Shown: one piece after another, positions 11,249-22,988 of the stretch
How positions within the stretch are numbered: the first letter of the stretch is position 1
Layout of the letters: every line of letters starts with the position of its first letter
NCBI RefSeq assembly: GCF_040115645.1
Contig: NC_089555.1
Location: 3,782,001-3,846,000 of the forward strand
Direction: 5' to 3'
Length of the DNA: 64,000 bases
Source: Euwallacea fornicatus
Lineage: Eukaryota; Arthropoda; Insecta; Coleoptera; Curculionidae
The notes under the pieces: model-generated
Told to the model about the DNA's origin: nothing
Seen by the model: the letters and a program-made list of their open reading frames with translations, nothing else
Databases searched by the model: none
Position numbers and translations under genes: made by a program

Positions 11249-12613
11249 CAGGGTGTCCCAAAAAAGCGAGTCGTCATAAAATCTCATCTTTTTATTCCTG
11301 ATAAAATTTTCTCGAGTATATGTTAATTTCTAGATTTTTTTTACCCTGGTATGCAGTGACTCGAAGCTATAACGTTTTAAAAGAATGTTTAGACATTGGC
11401 AGTGCCTCATAAAAAAACTTAATATCGTATTTAGCTTAAGTTATATTTTGATAATTTTAAGATGGATTCTGATGTAAGATCACCTTAACAGACACGAATA
11501 CTTATTTATTCAAAAACATACAAAAAAAAATACATACAGGATATTGACGTAAAAACTTAATTTTTTACTCTTTTAACTTTAACATTCTTGATTTTTTTCA
11601 TATGACAGTGTGGGTTTTTATGGCCCAGGATGAAAGAAAATTCAATTTTCTTCATTTTGTCATATTTATTTTAATGTTAACAGAATTATTTATTATATCG
11701 AAAAAATCTGCATTTATGGCTAAATACGTGGGCGGTTGCAATAGTATCGATGTTCGTTTTCAGTTTTCACAGCTCATCCACCTTATCACCTAATAAGCTG
11801 TTAAATTAAACACAAGTCGATCCGAAAAAGAGTTTATTATTAATTTAAGTTCTGGCTATATGAAGCGGTAAAAATGAACTGACTAACGCTAATGTCTTAT
11901 GATTAAAAGAAAGCAATCGGCAATGCTGATTCTGATTATTATTTGCCGCCTAAGAGAATTGACTCTAAGCAGAATCAGCGTGGAATAATAAGAATAAATC
12001 ACTCCAAATAGCGATTAGATATGAGCTTAAAAATAAAGGCTCAAATATTCTTCTAATCTAATTTCGTTTTTAACATAAGCTCTTACGTTAATGCTTTAAT
12101 TTTCCAATAGTGATAAAGTGATGTGTTGTCCAGTTGATTTTCTCCTTTTCAGTTCGTTTTCTTTTCATAATTAACACTTCCTGCCCATTCAGACCACTCC
12201 TTAATTGGGATCTTTTTCATTAGGAAATTGTGCTTAAACTCAACATGCCAATAAACAAATTTCATCTCATGAACCAATTAATGAAAATCATAAATGAACT
12301 GTCAAAATTGAAAACAAAATAACATTGAAACCATAGCATTGCATGCTACTCAAATCAGAAATTCTAGAATCTATTCTAAAATGATTAAAATCTAATTTAA
12401 GTTAATTTCAATATTATTTTTTTAATAAAGTATTCTAAATATCTAAAATTTCTTTTGAAACATCATAATTTCGGGTCCCTGCATCTCAAGGTAAAAAAAT
12501 CCAGGAACTAACACAGGCTCAAGAGAGGATTCCATCACGTGATGAAAAAAATGCAGGTGGTCTCATTTAAAAGAATTACAATTTATGACGCCCCGCTTTT
12601 TTGGCACACCCTG
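11249..12613. mobile_element. Non-autonomous Tc1/mariner-type element, 1.37 kb
   Basis: The ends are inverted repeats, CAGGGTGTCCCAAAAAAGCG and CAGGGTGTGCCAAAAAAGCG, both continuing with a GTCATAAA block, and flanked by TA (11247-11248 and 12614-12615). The interior is AT-rich without transposase motifs, so it would depend on an enzyme made elsewhere. A second CAGGGTGTCC end 120 bp to the left (11127) in the same orientation suggests it landed inside another element of the same superfamily. A short hairpin (GCTGATTCTG and its complement, about 11921-11980) lies inside. Confidence 0.75.
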
Positions 12614-12615
12614 TA

Positions 12616-13232
12616 GCGTTTGCCACTAATTTTAAAAAACACCTTCATTAGTCTCGGCTACCTTCCCAAGATTAATTTTTTATAATATCACATATAAACT
12701 CACATTAAACACATAAAAACTTATGTTAAATTAGCACCTTGTGTAGTCTAATCGCAATAGTCTAGACACAAAAAAATCGAGAGAAGTTCATACTAACGAC
12801 GGTGTTCGTAGAAAAGAGGGTGTAATAAAATAATGTTTATTAATAAACACCAAATGAAATTATATATTTTCAAGATAAAAGAAATCAGTAATTTTTTTCT
12901 GGAAATTTTTTTGAAAAATTTTGGCCATTACTACTTGTTCCAGAATCCGTTTAAGTTAAATGATTTCGCTCGTATTTATTGAATTTTGACTCGACCATTC
13001 TATGGCGATATTTAATGCCCTAACGACGTCGCAATGACAAATTTTTTCAATATGTGGATAATTTTTACCTTCATTCTCGTTTTCATCGTAATAAACATCA
13101 TCAAGACTAATAACTCCTACCACATTTTTAGTTAAATCTTCTACATATGCAGCACTGTGTTCAGCCTATAATTCCAGTTTATCATTATATTATAACATTA
13201 AACCTCTGAAAAATATTTAATCTCATTGTGCA
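12616..13232. other. No recognisable feature
   Basis: AT-rich, no open frame with a signature. It may include the distal non-coding part of the Jerky/Tigger-like pseudogene that follows on the minus strand. Confidence 0.4.
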
Positions 13233-14548
13233 TTAACTTACTAGACCAATTTCCTGCAGCAAATTTATTATATCCTTAATGGTATCAGAGAGCCATGCTA
13301 TTTCATTCCTTAACTTTTGCTGGAATATACGTAGAAGAAGGTTATCTTCGTCTTCACTCTTCTTACCTCTATCAGAACCTGTAAGGATGTTTCTCCAGCA
13401 CTTCTCAATAACACCTGCATCTAATTTATCCCATACCGCAAACAAACGTAGAATTATCTCTTTTAATGAAATGTTCTGGAGAGCTCCCGCCATTGCTTCT
13501 TCTGATGGTACAACATAACCGACCAAAATGTTTCTGTAGACAGTTTGATGAGCTACAAAATGTTTTGATCTATTGGTTGTAAAGGGCAGCAAGAATTTTA
13601 CCAAAATTATCCCGTCTTTAGTTCTTGGTTGTGTTACTGGTGCATGAGAAGTTGGGTTACGCAAAAGAAGAGTTGCTTTCTGTGGTAACTTTTGAGCACG
13701 TAGAAAGCGTCTCATCAATGAATTAATAATTTTGAGATATTAACGTTCTTGTGATACAAAATGTTAAAAATAACATTTTTCTCAAAAAGGTCTGTTGGCG
13801 GCCAGGTATTTTTAGTGTTTTTTTATCAACAACTGGATTATTAAAATTTTTGAAGCGTCTTAGATTTTTCATTTTTCTAAATACTGTGGATTTCTATCTA
13901 TGATATCCTGAACCATTAGCACGCCCCATATATGTCAGTCTTCAATTTGAAATTTTTAAACCAGAAGGTGTTTTTCGGTCAATGCGACATAAGTTTGGTC
14001 GGGTAATAACTATCAATACAATCCTGTTTCCTCAGCGTTGTAAATCTAGTGACAATTTGAATCATATTCCTCAAAAGTACGTTTTATTAATCGTATTTGA
14101 AAAGGTCCACCACATCTGCTTTGGATGATAATTTCTCTCCTATGATTTTTAAAAATCTTATAACACGATGATGCTTCAATCTCTGCAGCCAACCATCAGT
14201 AGCTGTGGAAATATCAATGTTTAAATTTTTGGACAGCAACAATGCCTTTTGTTTCAGCGTATCTCCTGATACTATTAAATTCTTGCCTCCCTGCTTGAGG
14301 AACTAGTCGTACAAATTTTTCTTCAATAGCGGAAATGCTGACTGGTTCCAAGTACATTCTTTCAATGGTTGCAACGTGTGAATTATACCATCGACAATCC
14401 AATTGTTGTTTTTTTTATCCCGCAAATTGTCAATTATTGCTATTCCGGACTTTTTGGATAATGTGGTGACAGGCGTCCCTTTATTATGCTCTTCCAGAAT
14501 GTTGGTCTTCTCGCTCAAACTTAAACATGTTTTCTTTAAATTTCCCAT
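13233..14548 (-). pseudogene. Pogo/Tigger (Jerky-type) transposase, broken
   Basis: The N-terminal frame from 14548 has the CENP-B-like helix-turn-helix pattern (LSLSEKTNILEEHNKGTPV, then LSKKSGI). A frame change leads to the second DNA-binding part (ISGDTLKQKALLLSKNL-like, near 14250-14170). At the C-terminal end, 13718-13233 holds a segment like the core that follows the last catalytic Asp, with SLKEIILRLFAVWDKL and EKCWRNIL as in Jerky-like proteins. The DDE residues are not clearly preserved and several stops intervene. No inverted ends could be assigned. It differs from the Tigger at 18535-21444. Confidence 0.65.
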
Positions 14549-15321
14549 CTGGATATGAGCATTTACAGGACTATATTTGTTTCTGATAAGTATAAATTTA
14601 CGTACCCATTACGTACACGACTGACTACGCATTCACAATCTACATGCAGAATACTTCGAGAAATATAAAGAGGGACTTCCCGCAACAGTAACCAAACAAA
14701 AATTCAGATAGAAAGTTAATAAATGCACTTGTTTACACAATGGAAAGTGTACGTTGTTCACACCATACGGAGGTCAATGTTAATAATTTCATGTTCTCAC
14801 CACCGAGTCGTTCATATTAACGCATGTTCACACTAGCTCGATTGGATTATATTTTATTCTGAGAAAAGTTTGTTAACAGACGTAAAGTGTTTCAAAAATA
14901 GAAATAATTTTTCTAGGAAAGTTTCTAATATTGCCGAGTTTAGATACAACATCCGAGGGAGCAAGACGTGTCCAGTGCGAATCATAACAATTTTTTAACG
15001 AGTAGATTTTGTGGAACGGCACAGGAATTCTAAGAATCAAATAACAAAATTTATAAAAACGCATCCTGGGAACATGCTTAAGTCTGCTTCCTACCAGGTT
15101 TCTGGAAAGGCAAACTTTCCAAGCCTAATAAAATTAAAAAGAGAGAAGAAGCAAACACCGCCTGAACTACGTCCTCCACCCCAATGCAACAATCCAAAAG
15201 ACCAGCACTTGAAAGGTTATCATAAACACCAAGGAAATTAATATTCAAGCAGACTACACAACGCCGCCATCTTATTCTGGATAACACACTTGTATCGGTA
15301 TCTTTTTGGCTGTTTTGCACA
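14549..15321. other. No recognisable feature
   Basis: AT-rich interval between the Jerky-like pseudogene and the mariner nest. The sequence near 14790-14830 (GAGTCGTTCATATTAACGC) weakly resembles the Tigger-like end near 4912. Overlapping small frames on both strands around 15010-15400 show no family signature. Confidence 0.4.
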
Positions 15322-15932
15322 TGGAGTTTTAATGAGTGCAAGACAATTAGGTGATTTATAAGTGCGACGAAAACAGGGCAAAAAGGGCTTATATTCAATT
15401 AACGCATTCTGATCAAACCATGTTTGTTTAGAACGCATTAATTGAAAAAACTTTTTACACTGTCTTCTATAGACAGGTTAAATTAAAATGTGTCATGGGA
15501 TATGTCTTGAAGAACGCCCTGGAATTTACATCTTCTATTTTGGGGGTAAGTCCTTAGAGGGTGTGCAACAGAAATTTGCTTTAAAATTTCCCGGTCAGCC
15601 TGCTCCTTCGGTGAGCACAACCAGAAACATTGTGAGAACTTGAAAAAATATGGATGTGTGAATTCTTCTCATTTAGTTAAAATGAATCCACGCGACCACA
15701 ATTGAGAAAGCTCCCATGAGAAAGAAAAATTGGGCATTTTTCTTACGGATCAAGAAGAACCTCGTAGTTCTACTGAAACCATAGCAAGTAGGGTTGGTGT
15801 ATCTAATTAAAACGTATGCAATGCTCTTCAAAACGGTAAGTATAAATCATGCAAACTGCATAAGTCAAATTAGCTTATGGGCTCAGATCACAGGTCTCGC
15901 ATGGCGATGTGTGAAACTTGATGAAAAAGGCG

Positions 15933-16677
15933 TGTTGGAGAAACTGCAACATAAAAACCGCTCTCACGCATTGCCCTAACATCTGGGCAATAAATTTGGT
16001 AAAGAGAGAAAACAGAACCTAAAATTCGATATACCATTAGGTGCCAAACCACGGGTACCGCGCTAATCACCTTTCATCTGATTTACTTCCACCCTGATTT
16101 ATGAAATGCAAATTGTCCAATAGATTAAGGGCCGCAGTAAATTAGGATGGAATGTCGCAACAAACTCGCAGGTGAACATGAACCAGAGGGTGTTAGCGAT
16201 AAGACATGGTGTGAAAGCATCAAGGTGGTGATTTTCCCACGAAATCGTGGGAAAGAACCAGACTCGGGGACCTGCATTTTTCGGGAAGGAGCAGGAGCTC
16301 CTCTTGGAGCAAAAACCAGAACCGTTTCCCACCTCATCGCATTAACAGTAACTTCTTTCTCAATTTCATAAATTAGACCACAGAACTTTACGAACTTCTC
16401 ACGCTCTCGTCGCAATAGAAATCTATACACGGGAATTATTGTTAATAGTTTAATCACGCTGTAATTCAACTAGTCTGTGATTAAATTTAATGTAATTTGT
16501 GTAACCGAGTTTATATAGCTTCTCGAACCTTTGGAACCCCATTATTTTATAACGGTAGCCCGTCTGGTCCTTCGACTCGATTACGAACCCCGCCAGCACA
16601 TTTGGATTCCTTTGTAGGTGCCTAGTGAGACAGTCATTACTGTTAAGCAGGATCTCAGGAAGCCCCTGGCATACACA
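15933..16677. repeat. Solo LTR, family LTR-B, copy 1
   Basis: A 745-bp repeat beginning TGTTGGAG and ending ATACACA, flanked by the 5-bp duplication AGGCG (15928-15932 and 16678-16682). TG...CA ends with a 5-bp duplication are diagnostic of LTR integration, and no internal region is attached. A second copy lies at 19890-20636. The inverted M5 copy at 31690-33066 has the uninterrupted (empty) site near 32515. It splits the M5 transposase pseudogene. Confidence 0.88.
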
Positions 16678-18769
16678 AGGCGAAAGTCGATACAAATTTT
16701 ATCTCCAGCATTCATTTTCACCGATGAATTCAATTTTTCATTGTATAGAAGACATAATCCACCTGTTGCTCGATTCTGGACCCAAAAAAATCCTCACGAG
16801 AATTATGCGAGAGACACTCGGAGACCTCAAAAACTTAACGTTTTGAGCTGGGATTTTGCACGATCACATTACTGGATCTTCCTTTATTGAGGGAACTTTG
16901 AAGGTTTAAAAATATTTAGAACTTCTTAAACATCAAGTTGTTCCAATTATTACTGAGTTTCATAACCCTTTGATGCATGATGGTACAATATATTTCTGCA
17001 CGCTTACATGATCTGGATCGTTTTGACCCATGGAAAAAGAAAGCGAAATTTACTGACGAGTTGATTTTTTTTTAATCACACAAAGCCAATATCTGAGTTG
17101 CTAAACTATCAGCTTTATTAAAACTATATTACCGAACTAATCTATATACATTATGTACATCTACTAACAATTTATATAATTTGTGTTGCTGTGTTTACCA
17201 CAAATGTAAACTTTACATTTGCAACAAGTTTTAGATGTTTTTCTGTCTATTTTCGGTTGACAGAGTCCATACCTTTTCCATTTGGTACCCTCAGAAGCGC
17301 CTGATTCATTATTTGATACTTCGGAAAATGAATTCCACATAAACGCACAGCTCCCTTTAATTCATGGTTTAAATTGATAGGCGTGCTTCGTGTTCTTATG
17401 CGTAGCATGATCATTTGTATAGCAACACTTTGTAGGAAAAATCTGCGTTTGTGAGAAACATTACCGCATCAATTATTATTTTTTTGAAAGTCGAATATTA
17501 TCCCAGAGTTGACCTCAGCAATCTCCAGCATATTACTAAACGACACCACAGGCCAACGTTTAGGCTGTCATTTGCACGAATAAGTTCTTGCTTCTTGCTT
17601 TTAGATCGAGAGAATCAACGCCAGACTTTCTTGAATTATAATAATGCACAATTTGTGTCTTTGTCTTCTGAGCATCAATTATATTTTTTTCATTGTGCAT
17701 GGTGCTCAAACGGACAACATATTTATTGAGCTTTATCACGTAGCTTACTAAAGTAATTTCCTCCCTAAATACGAATAAATTTGAGTATAAAGCTCTGTTT
17801 TTATTTGGCCTTATGCAAAATGGACATTCCCTTTTATTTCGCCTTAGTGTTCCTACCTTCCTCCGTAAGTTTTTTGGCAAGTGGTATGTCAGTAAATCAA
17901 TTGTCAGAAGGCACGTTTCCACCACTGCGTTCAATTACACGACGTGGCAGATCTACAATTGAGTAGTCCAAATTTTGCTGAGGGGATTTCCCAGAAGCAC
18001 GGTCAGTATACAGAGTGTTAGGGAAATAACTTTTGTAAATTTAACCAATGATTAAAAACATCATTTTGAACAAAAAACTTCCTTACGACTGGGATCGTAA
18101 ATGCAACCATTTTCCCAGAAAATAAAAATACTTTTTTTGAAAATTGGCAACGTCGCTTCGTGTTTATTTTATTTTGATTGCTCTCTAAATACCCTTATTT
18201 TTGCACAAGTTATTTGGGCCCGGTCCTATTAATTACGGGTCCAATACTTTATCGCTTCACCCGCAAAGTTAACTTGGGCGACCCTTTAAAGGGTCCAGTT
18301 TTCAAGGTTCAGTGTGGCGTTATCGCTTAAGTTTACTTTTACCGGTTAACTGATATTATTAGTTATTAATTAAGTTTTAAATCGTTTTTAGCAATGTTAT
18401 TGTTTAATAATTTCAACTTTTTTTTGTTGCACGTGGAACAATAAACATCTTTTAAGTGTGTTTTGCAACGTTTAATTAAAATCTTAAGCTTATCATAGTT
18501 TTTGGTTGCCAACATTAACATATTGTTTAAACCACAGTAGAACTCCGGTTATCCGAGGTAACATGGAAGGGAGGGGTACCCTTCTCGACTAACTGAAAAC
18601 TCGGATAATCCGGATTTATTTTCTATTCATTCAAAAAATAAACAGCAATACTTTTAACCGGTTTGTTAACGTTTTGAACATGTAGATAAGTACATTACTA
18701 AACATTGAAATAGATGTCTGTGTGCTTTTGTTTCAAATTGGATTTTCTTTTTCTCGCTGCAATATTTCT

Positions 18770-21120
18770 CTATCTATTAAGGAGAAGCACATTCGCTGAG
18801 ATTGCCTCTGACTGTTGTTCGATATAACTCAAAGCTTTTTCCAAAGAAGCAAAATCTTCTCGACGAGAGATCTTTGTGGAACGTTGTTCATCCACCGTTT
18901 CGTCGTCATCATCGTCATCTGATTTTTCGATTTCATGAAAGGCATTCATTATTTCTTCAATATTCATTTCTTTTCCTACATCATCTGCTGTAACCCATTT
19001 AATAACATCTTGTCTAGTCACATTTTCGCAATCTCTTAATGTTTGCATTAATTCAAATCAACTTTCTTTCTTCGTCTTCTGCCTTGCCGTCAAGTTTGAA
19101 AAGGACATTTTTGCACCGCTTCTCAGTTTCAAAGCTAATTGATTTTATGGAGTATCATCTTCACTATCATTACAGTCCTCAAAATCATTTTTTTTCCAAA
19201 ATATAATATAGCATAGAATTTCAAGCTTGACTTACCCAATAAATCACGTTTTTCAGTACAATTTTTCTGATTCCACTGATAATATCACCTTTTCCTGCGT
19301 ATTCTAATAGATGTTCAAGATATAAACGCTTATAGTTTCTTTTAATGTTTTCGAAAACACCTTGATCCAGTAGTTGCATTATACTGGTTATATTTCGACG
19401 AAAAAATTTTACAACAATTTCGCCACGTGAGTACTTGTCCACGGTGAGAAAGGGCATTATCCATTGACAAAATTGCTTTAAGGGTAAAACGGTTTCTGTT
19501 AAAAAATTTAGTCACAGATGGCACGAACTCTTTTTTAAACTAGTTAGTAAATAAAGTCGTATCCATCCACGCGCTCCTCAAACTTTTGTAACATACTGGT
19601 AGGGCTTTAAAAGATATTATCTCAGGCAAAATGATGAGATATCTTTTAAAGCTCGTGGAGGTGCAGACTTGCCAATCACCATCAAAGGCATTTTATGCTT
19701 GCTAAATGCATTGGAATATGCCATTATAGTTAATATTTCCTTACGTCGTTTGTGCCCAGGAGTTGATTTTTCCTGTTAAGATGCCAACGTTTTTGATGGA
19801 AGCATTTTATACTTCATACCAATTTCGTCACAGTTGTAAATTTGATTACATATGCACCCAGAATCTTCGATTTGCTTTTTAATAGAACCTGTTGGAGTAA
19901 CTCCAACATAAAGGCCGCTCTCGCGCAATGCCCTAACGTCTGGGCAACAAATTTAGTAAAGAGAAAAAGCAGAACCCAAAACTTGACGTACCATTAGGTG
20001 CCAAATCATGGATATCGTGCTAATCGTCTTTCATCTAGTTTACTTCCACCCTGATTTATGAAGGGCAAATCATAAAATAAATAAAGGGCAGCAGTAATTT
20101 AGAATGGAGTGTAGCAACAAACTGGCAAGTGGCCCAAGAACCAGAGAGTGTTAGCGATAAGGGAATGGTGTGAAAGCATCAAGGTGGTGATTTTCCCACG
20201 AAATCGTGGGAAAGAACCAGACTCGGGGACCTGCATTTTTCGGGAAGGAGCACCACTTCTCTTGGAGCAAGAACCAGAACCGTTTCTCACCTCATCGCGT
20301 TAACAGCAACTTCTCTCTCAATTTCATAAGTTAGACCACAGAAGTTTGCAAACTTCTCACGCTCTCGTCGCAATAGAAATCTATACACGGGAATTATTGT
20401 TAATAGTTTAATCACGCTGTAATTCAACTAGTCTGTGATTAAATTTAATGTAATTTGTGTAACCGAGTTTATATAATTTCTCGAACCTTTAAAACCCCAT
20501 TACTTTATGACGGTAGCCCGTCTGGTCCTTCGGCTCAATTACGAAACACCGGCAGAGTATTTGGATTCCTTTGTGGGTGCCTAGTGAGACAGTCCCTACT
20601 GTTAGGCAGGAACTCAGGAAGCCTCTGGCCTAAACAAGTCTTCTTTAAAATTTTCAATTGATGACACATCAGCAGAAAGTTTTTGTCCACATACAGTTAG
20701 TTGACGTACACCGCAATGCTTTTTCCAGCGGTAAAGTCATCCAGAACCTGCAGTAAACTGATTTATCTCTGGAAATTGCCTACTAATCGTTATTGCTTTC
20801 TGTTGTAAAATTGGACCTGACAGAGACACACCTTTTGATTTTTGCTGGTTAAACCACATGAATAAAACTTCGTTAAACATTTCATAGTCGCTAGTTTTCA
20901 TTAATTTTCTTCCCGGCGACGAAGAGCCTCGATTTATACACGACACTTCTATTTTTGTGAGGTCTCTTTTCCAATCTCCAACTGTTGTCTCACCTACTCC
21001 ATAATCCCATGTAACAACTTTAATTGTCTCTTCAACTTCAATTCTTCTGATAGCTTTTAATTTTTCTTCAATGGAAAGACAATTCTTTTACGCTTTTTTT
21101 GCTCCATTAAAATGCGGCAA
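18770..21120 (-). pseudogene. Tigger/Jerky-like transposase, interrupted by LTR-B
   Basis: N-terminal part (20946-20640): CENP-B-type DNA-binding domain with FNEVLFMWFNQQKSKGVSLS, ILQQKAITIS and WKKHCGVRQLTVCG. After the solo LTR the DDE domain appears. It has NCDEIGMKYKMLPSKTLAS (first Asp, near 19830), KHKMPLMVIGKSAPP, MDNALSH (second Asp, near 19465) and NITSIMQLLDQGVFENIKR (third Asp, near 19380). The C-terminal acidic tail runs 19048-18770 (SDDDDDDETVDE). All three catalytic Asp survive, but frameshifts, a stop after KTLAS and the LTR make it non-functional. In Tigger families the N-terminal domain binds the TIR and the DDE domain cuts it. Confidence 0.8.
19890..20636. repeat. Solo LTR, family LTR-B, copy 2
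   Basis: About 745 bp alignable end to end with 15933-16677. It begins TGTTGGAGTAACTCCAACA and ends CCTAAACA. It breaks the Tigger transposase between the DNA-binding and DDE regions. The immediate flanks (GAACC and AGTCT) do not match, so the target duplication has decayed or a rearrangement occurred. Confidence 0.82.
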
Positions 21121-21573
21121 AAAAAACGAAAATTCAAACAAGGCACATTAGTATTACCCTTAACTGCCAGAACTCCAATCAAATAAATTATATGAGTATA
21201 CTATTCCGTAGTAAACACAGTAACACACTGCATTCGCGCAAATTTACATGCTAAAAAAGTCCAAAAATATAAATAAGGAAAACCCTCACACGGGCCAGGG
21301 GGATTCCCCGACGACCCCGAGGATTTTAAATGGAAACATACACATACATATTTTACAAGCTCGGTTAATTCGGTGTTCAGATAATCGTGACTCGGATAAT
21401 CCGGTGTTCGGATAATCGTGACTCGCTTAATCGGGGTTCTACTGTATTAGGGTGTCGACCCCTGTAAGGTTGTTTTTCGTTAAAAATTATGTTTTTAATC
21501 GTTAGATAAATGTACAAAAGTTTTTTTCCTCTAACATCCTGTATACTATTCCTATATATTAATCTTACATATA

Positions 21574-22988
21574 CACTGATTTTCAAAAAAAACCGCAACA
21601 TCAAGAAGAACGCATTGTATGTATTTGAAATTTTGGTATGATTTTAGACTTGTAAAGAGAAAAAAATGATAAAAATTTCAAGTTCGTATTTTCATGCGAT
21701 ATGAAGTTTTTCTTTACTTTTTTATCTATGACGATCGTTTTTTTTGCAATTTTTTTTACAGGCGGATAGCGATAAAGGTACTATTGTTAGTACCATATTG
21801 AATGTGTGGTAGTGCAAAATGCAGTTTATCGGCAGTTAACTTCCTTTGAAAGGGGAAGAATTGTTGGTATGCATGAGGCAGGTTTACCTTTCCGCGAAAT
21901 TGCACGTAGATTGGATCGAAACGCATCAACAGTACTAAGAGCTTGGAGAGATTGGTCTGACGATGGGTCAGTAAATCGTCATCGTGGTAGTGGCCGTCCA
22001 AGAATGACGAACCAACGCGAAGACCGGCGACTTCGTCGTTCAGCGACAGGCGCCCCGTTTGAAATAATTCCGTCTCTTGGTGCTAACTGGGTAGCCGCCC
22101 TAAATCGAAGGGTCTTCCTTAGTACGATGTATCGCAGAATTCGAAGTTTTGCACTAAATTCATATCGTCCTATGGGTCGGCTTCCATTATCACGAAACCA
22201 CAGGGTGGCCCGACTGGAGTGGTGTCGTCTGAGAGTGCAATGGGTGGATGAGTGGAGAAGAATCGTGTTCAGTGATGAGAGCCGATTTTGTTTATGGCGA
22301 TCTGATGGACGGTTACGTGTGAGAAGGCGCAGAGGAGGGCGATTAAATTTGGACTTTTTGGAAAGGCGTCATTCTGGTTTAACACCAGGTGTCATGGTTT
22401 GGGGTGCCATCCTGTATGGTAGTCGGTCTCCTCTTGTTTTCATTTATGATAGACTAAATGCTCAGAGGTACATTAATAGTGTCTTAGAACCGGTTCTTGT
22501 ACCATACACGCACGACCATCCTGGAAGCACATTTCAACAACATAATGCGCGACCACATGTGGCCAACGATACTTTGAGGTATTTGAAAGCTGAAAATTTG
22601 GATACTTTGCCTTGGCCAGCTCGGCCTCCAGATTTGTCCCCAATAGAGCATGTATGGGATATAATGGGTCGGAGACTTCAACGTTTAGCTCGCCCTCCAG
22701 AGACCATAGATGAACTCCGCGAGCAGGTGCAGCTTGCTTAGGATACAATACCACAGGAAGATATTGACAATTTAATTTTAAGCATGCCACGTCGCTTACA
22801 GGAATGTATTAATTTAAGAGGAGATACCACCCATTATTAAATTATTATTAAATTTTTTCTCTTATTCACAATAATTTTCTTTTGATATTTTGATCGTTTT
22901 TCTCTATTATCCGACCCAACGTAATGCCCGAATTTCAAACGTGTACGATGTGTTCTTCTTGGTGTTGCGATGTTTTTGAAAGTCAGTG
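21574..22988 (+). mobile_element. Tc1-like element, family Tc1-A, copy 1
   Basis: Ends are inverted, CACTGATTTTCAAAAAAAAC and CACTGACTTTCAAAAACATC, continuing with a CAAGAAGAACRCA block, and flanked by TA (21572-21573 and 22989-22990). The 1415-bp length suits a Tc1. It is inserted in the PB1 transposase just after the CDRSTSY region. A truncated second copy lies at 46405-47187. Confidence 0.92.
21806..22840 (+). pseudogene. Tc1-A DD34E transposase with nonsense codon and lost catalytic Asp
   Basis: Nearly full length. N-terminal helix-turn-helix (FERGRIVGMHEAGLPFREIA, then LDRNASTVLRAW), the GRPRMT hook, FSDESRFCLWRSDG (first Asp), FQQHNARPHV (second catalytic Asp replaced by His) and PDLSPIEHVWD (Glu). 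There are 34 residues between the last two. A TAG at 22739-22741 stands where Trp is expected; the frame then continues open to the TAA at 22838-22840, ending with RGDTTHY. No in-frame ATG lies before residue 22 of the open frame, so the original start is unclear. The same TAG occurs in the copy at 46405-47187. Predicted inactive. Confidence 0.9.

Larger units (their letters stand above)
18535..21444 (-). mobile_element. Tigger/pogo-like DNA transposon
   Basis: Ends are inverted: CAGTAGAACTCCGGTTATCC on the left, and CAGTAGAACCCCGATTAAGC reading inward from 21444. Both are followed by repeated CGGATAATCCGG-type words. CAGTAGAAC-type ends are known for Tigger/pogo elements. A TA follows the right end; the left flank now reads CA. 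It is 2.9 kb long including a 747-bp solo LTR at 19890-20636. The transposase runs on the minus strand. Confidence 0.82.
18011..21541. mobile_element. TIR element (non-autonomous) holding a Tigger
   Basis: The sequence starting CAGAGTGTTAGGGAAATAAC at 18011 is matched by the reverse complement of about 21450-21541 (CAGGATGTTAGAGG, then AACTTTTGTA). TA lies at both outer edges (18009-18010, 21542-21543). Without the Tigger inside (18535-21444) it would be about 620 bp with TIRs of about 95 bp and no gene. It is inserted in PB1, whose coding sequence continues on both sides. Confidence 0.7.

Noticed and set aside
22473..22790. 105-codon minus-strand frame repeated at 46671-46988
   Set aside because: Antisense shadow of the Tc1-A transposase present in both copies.
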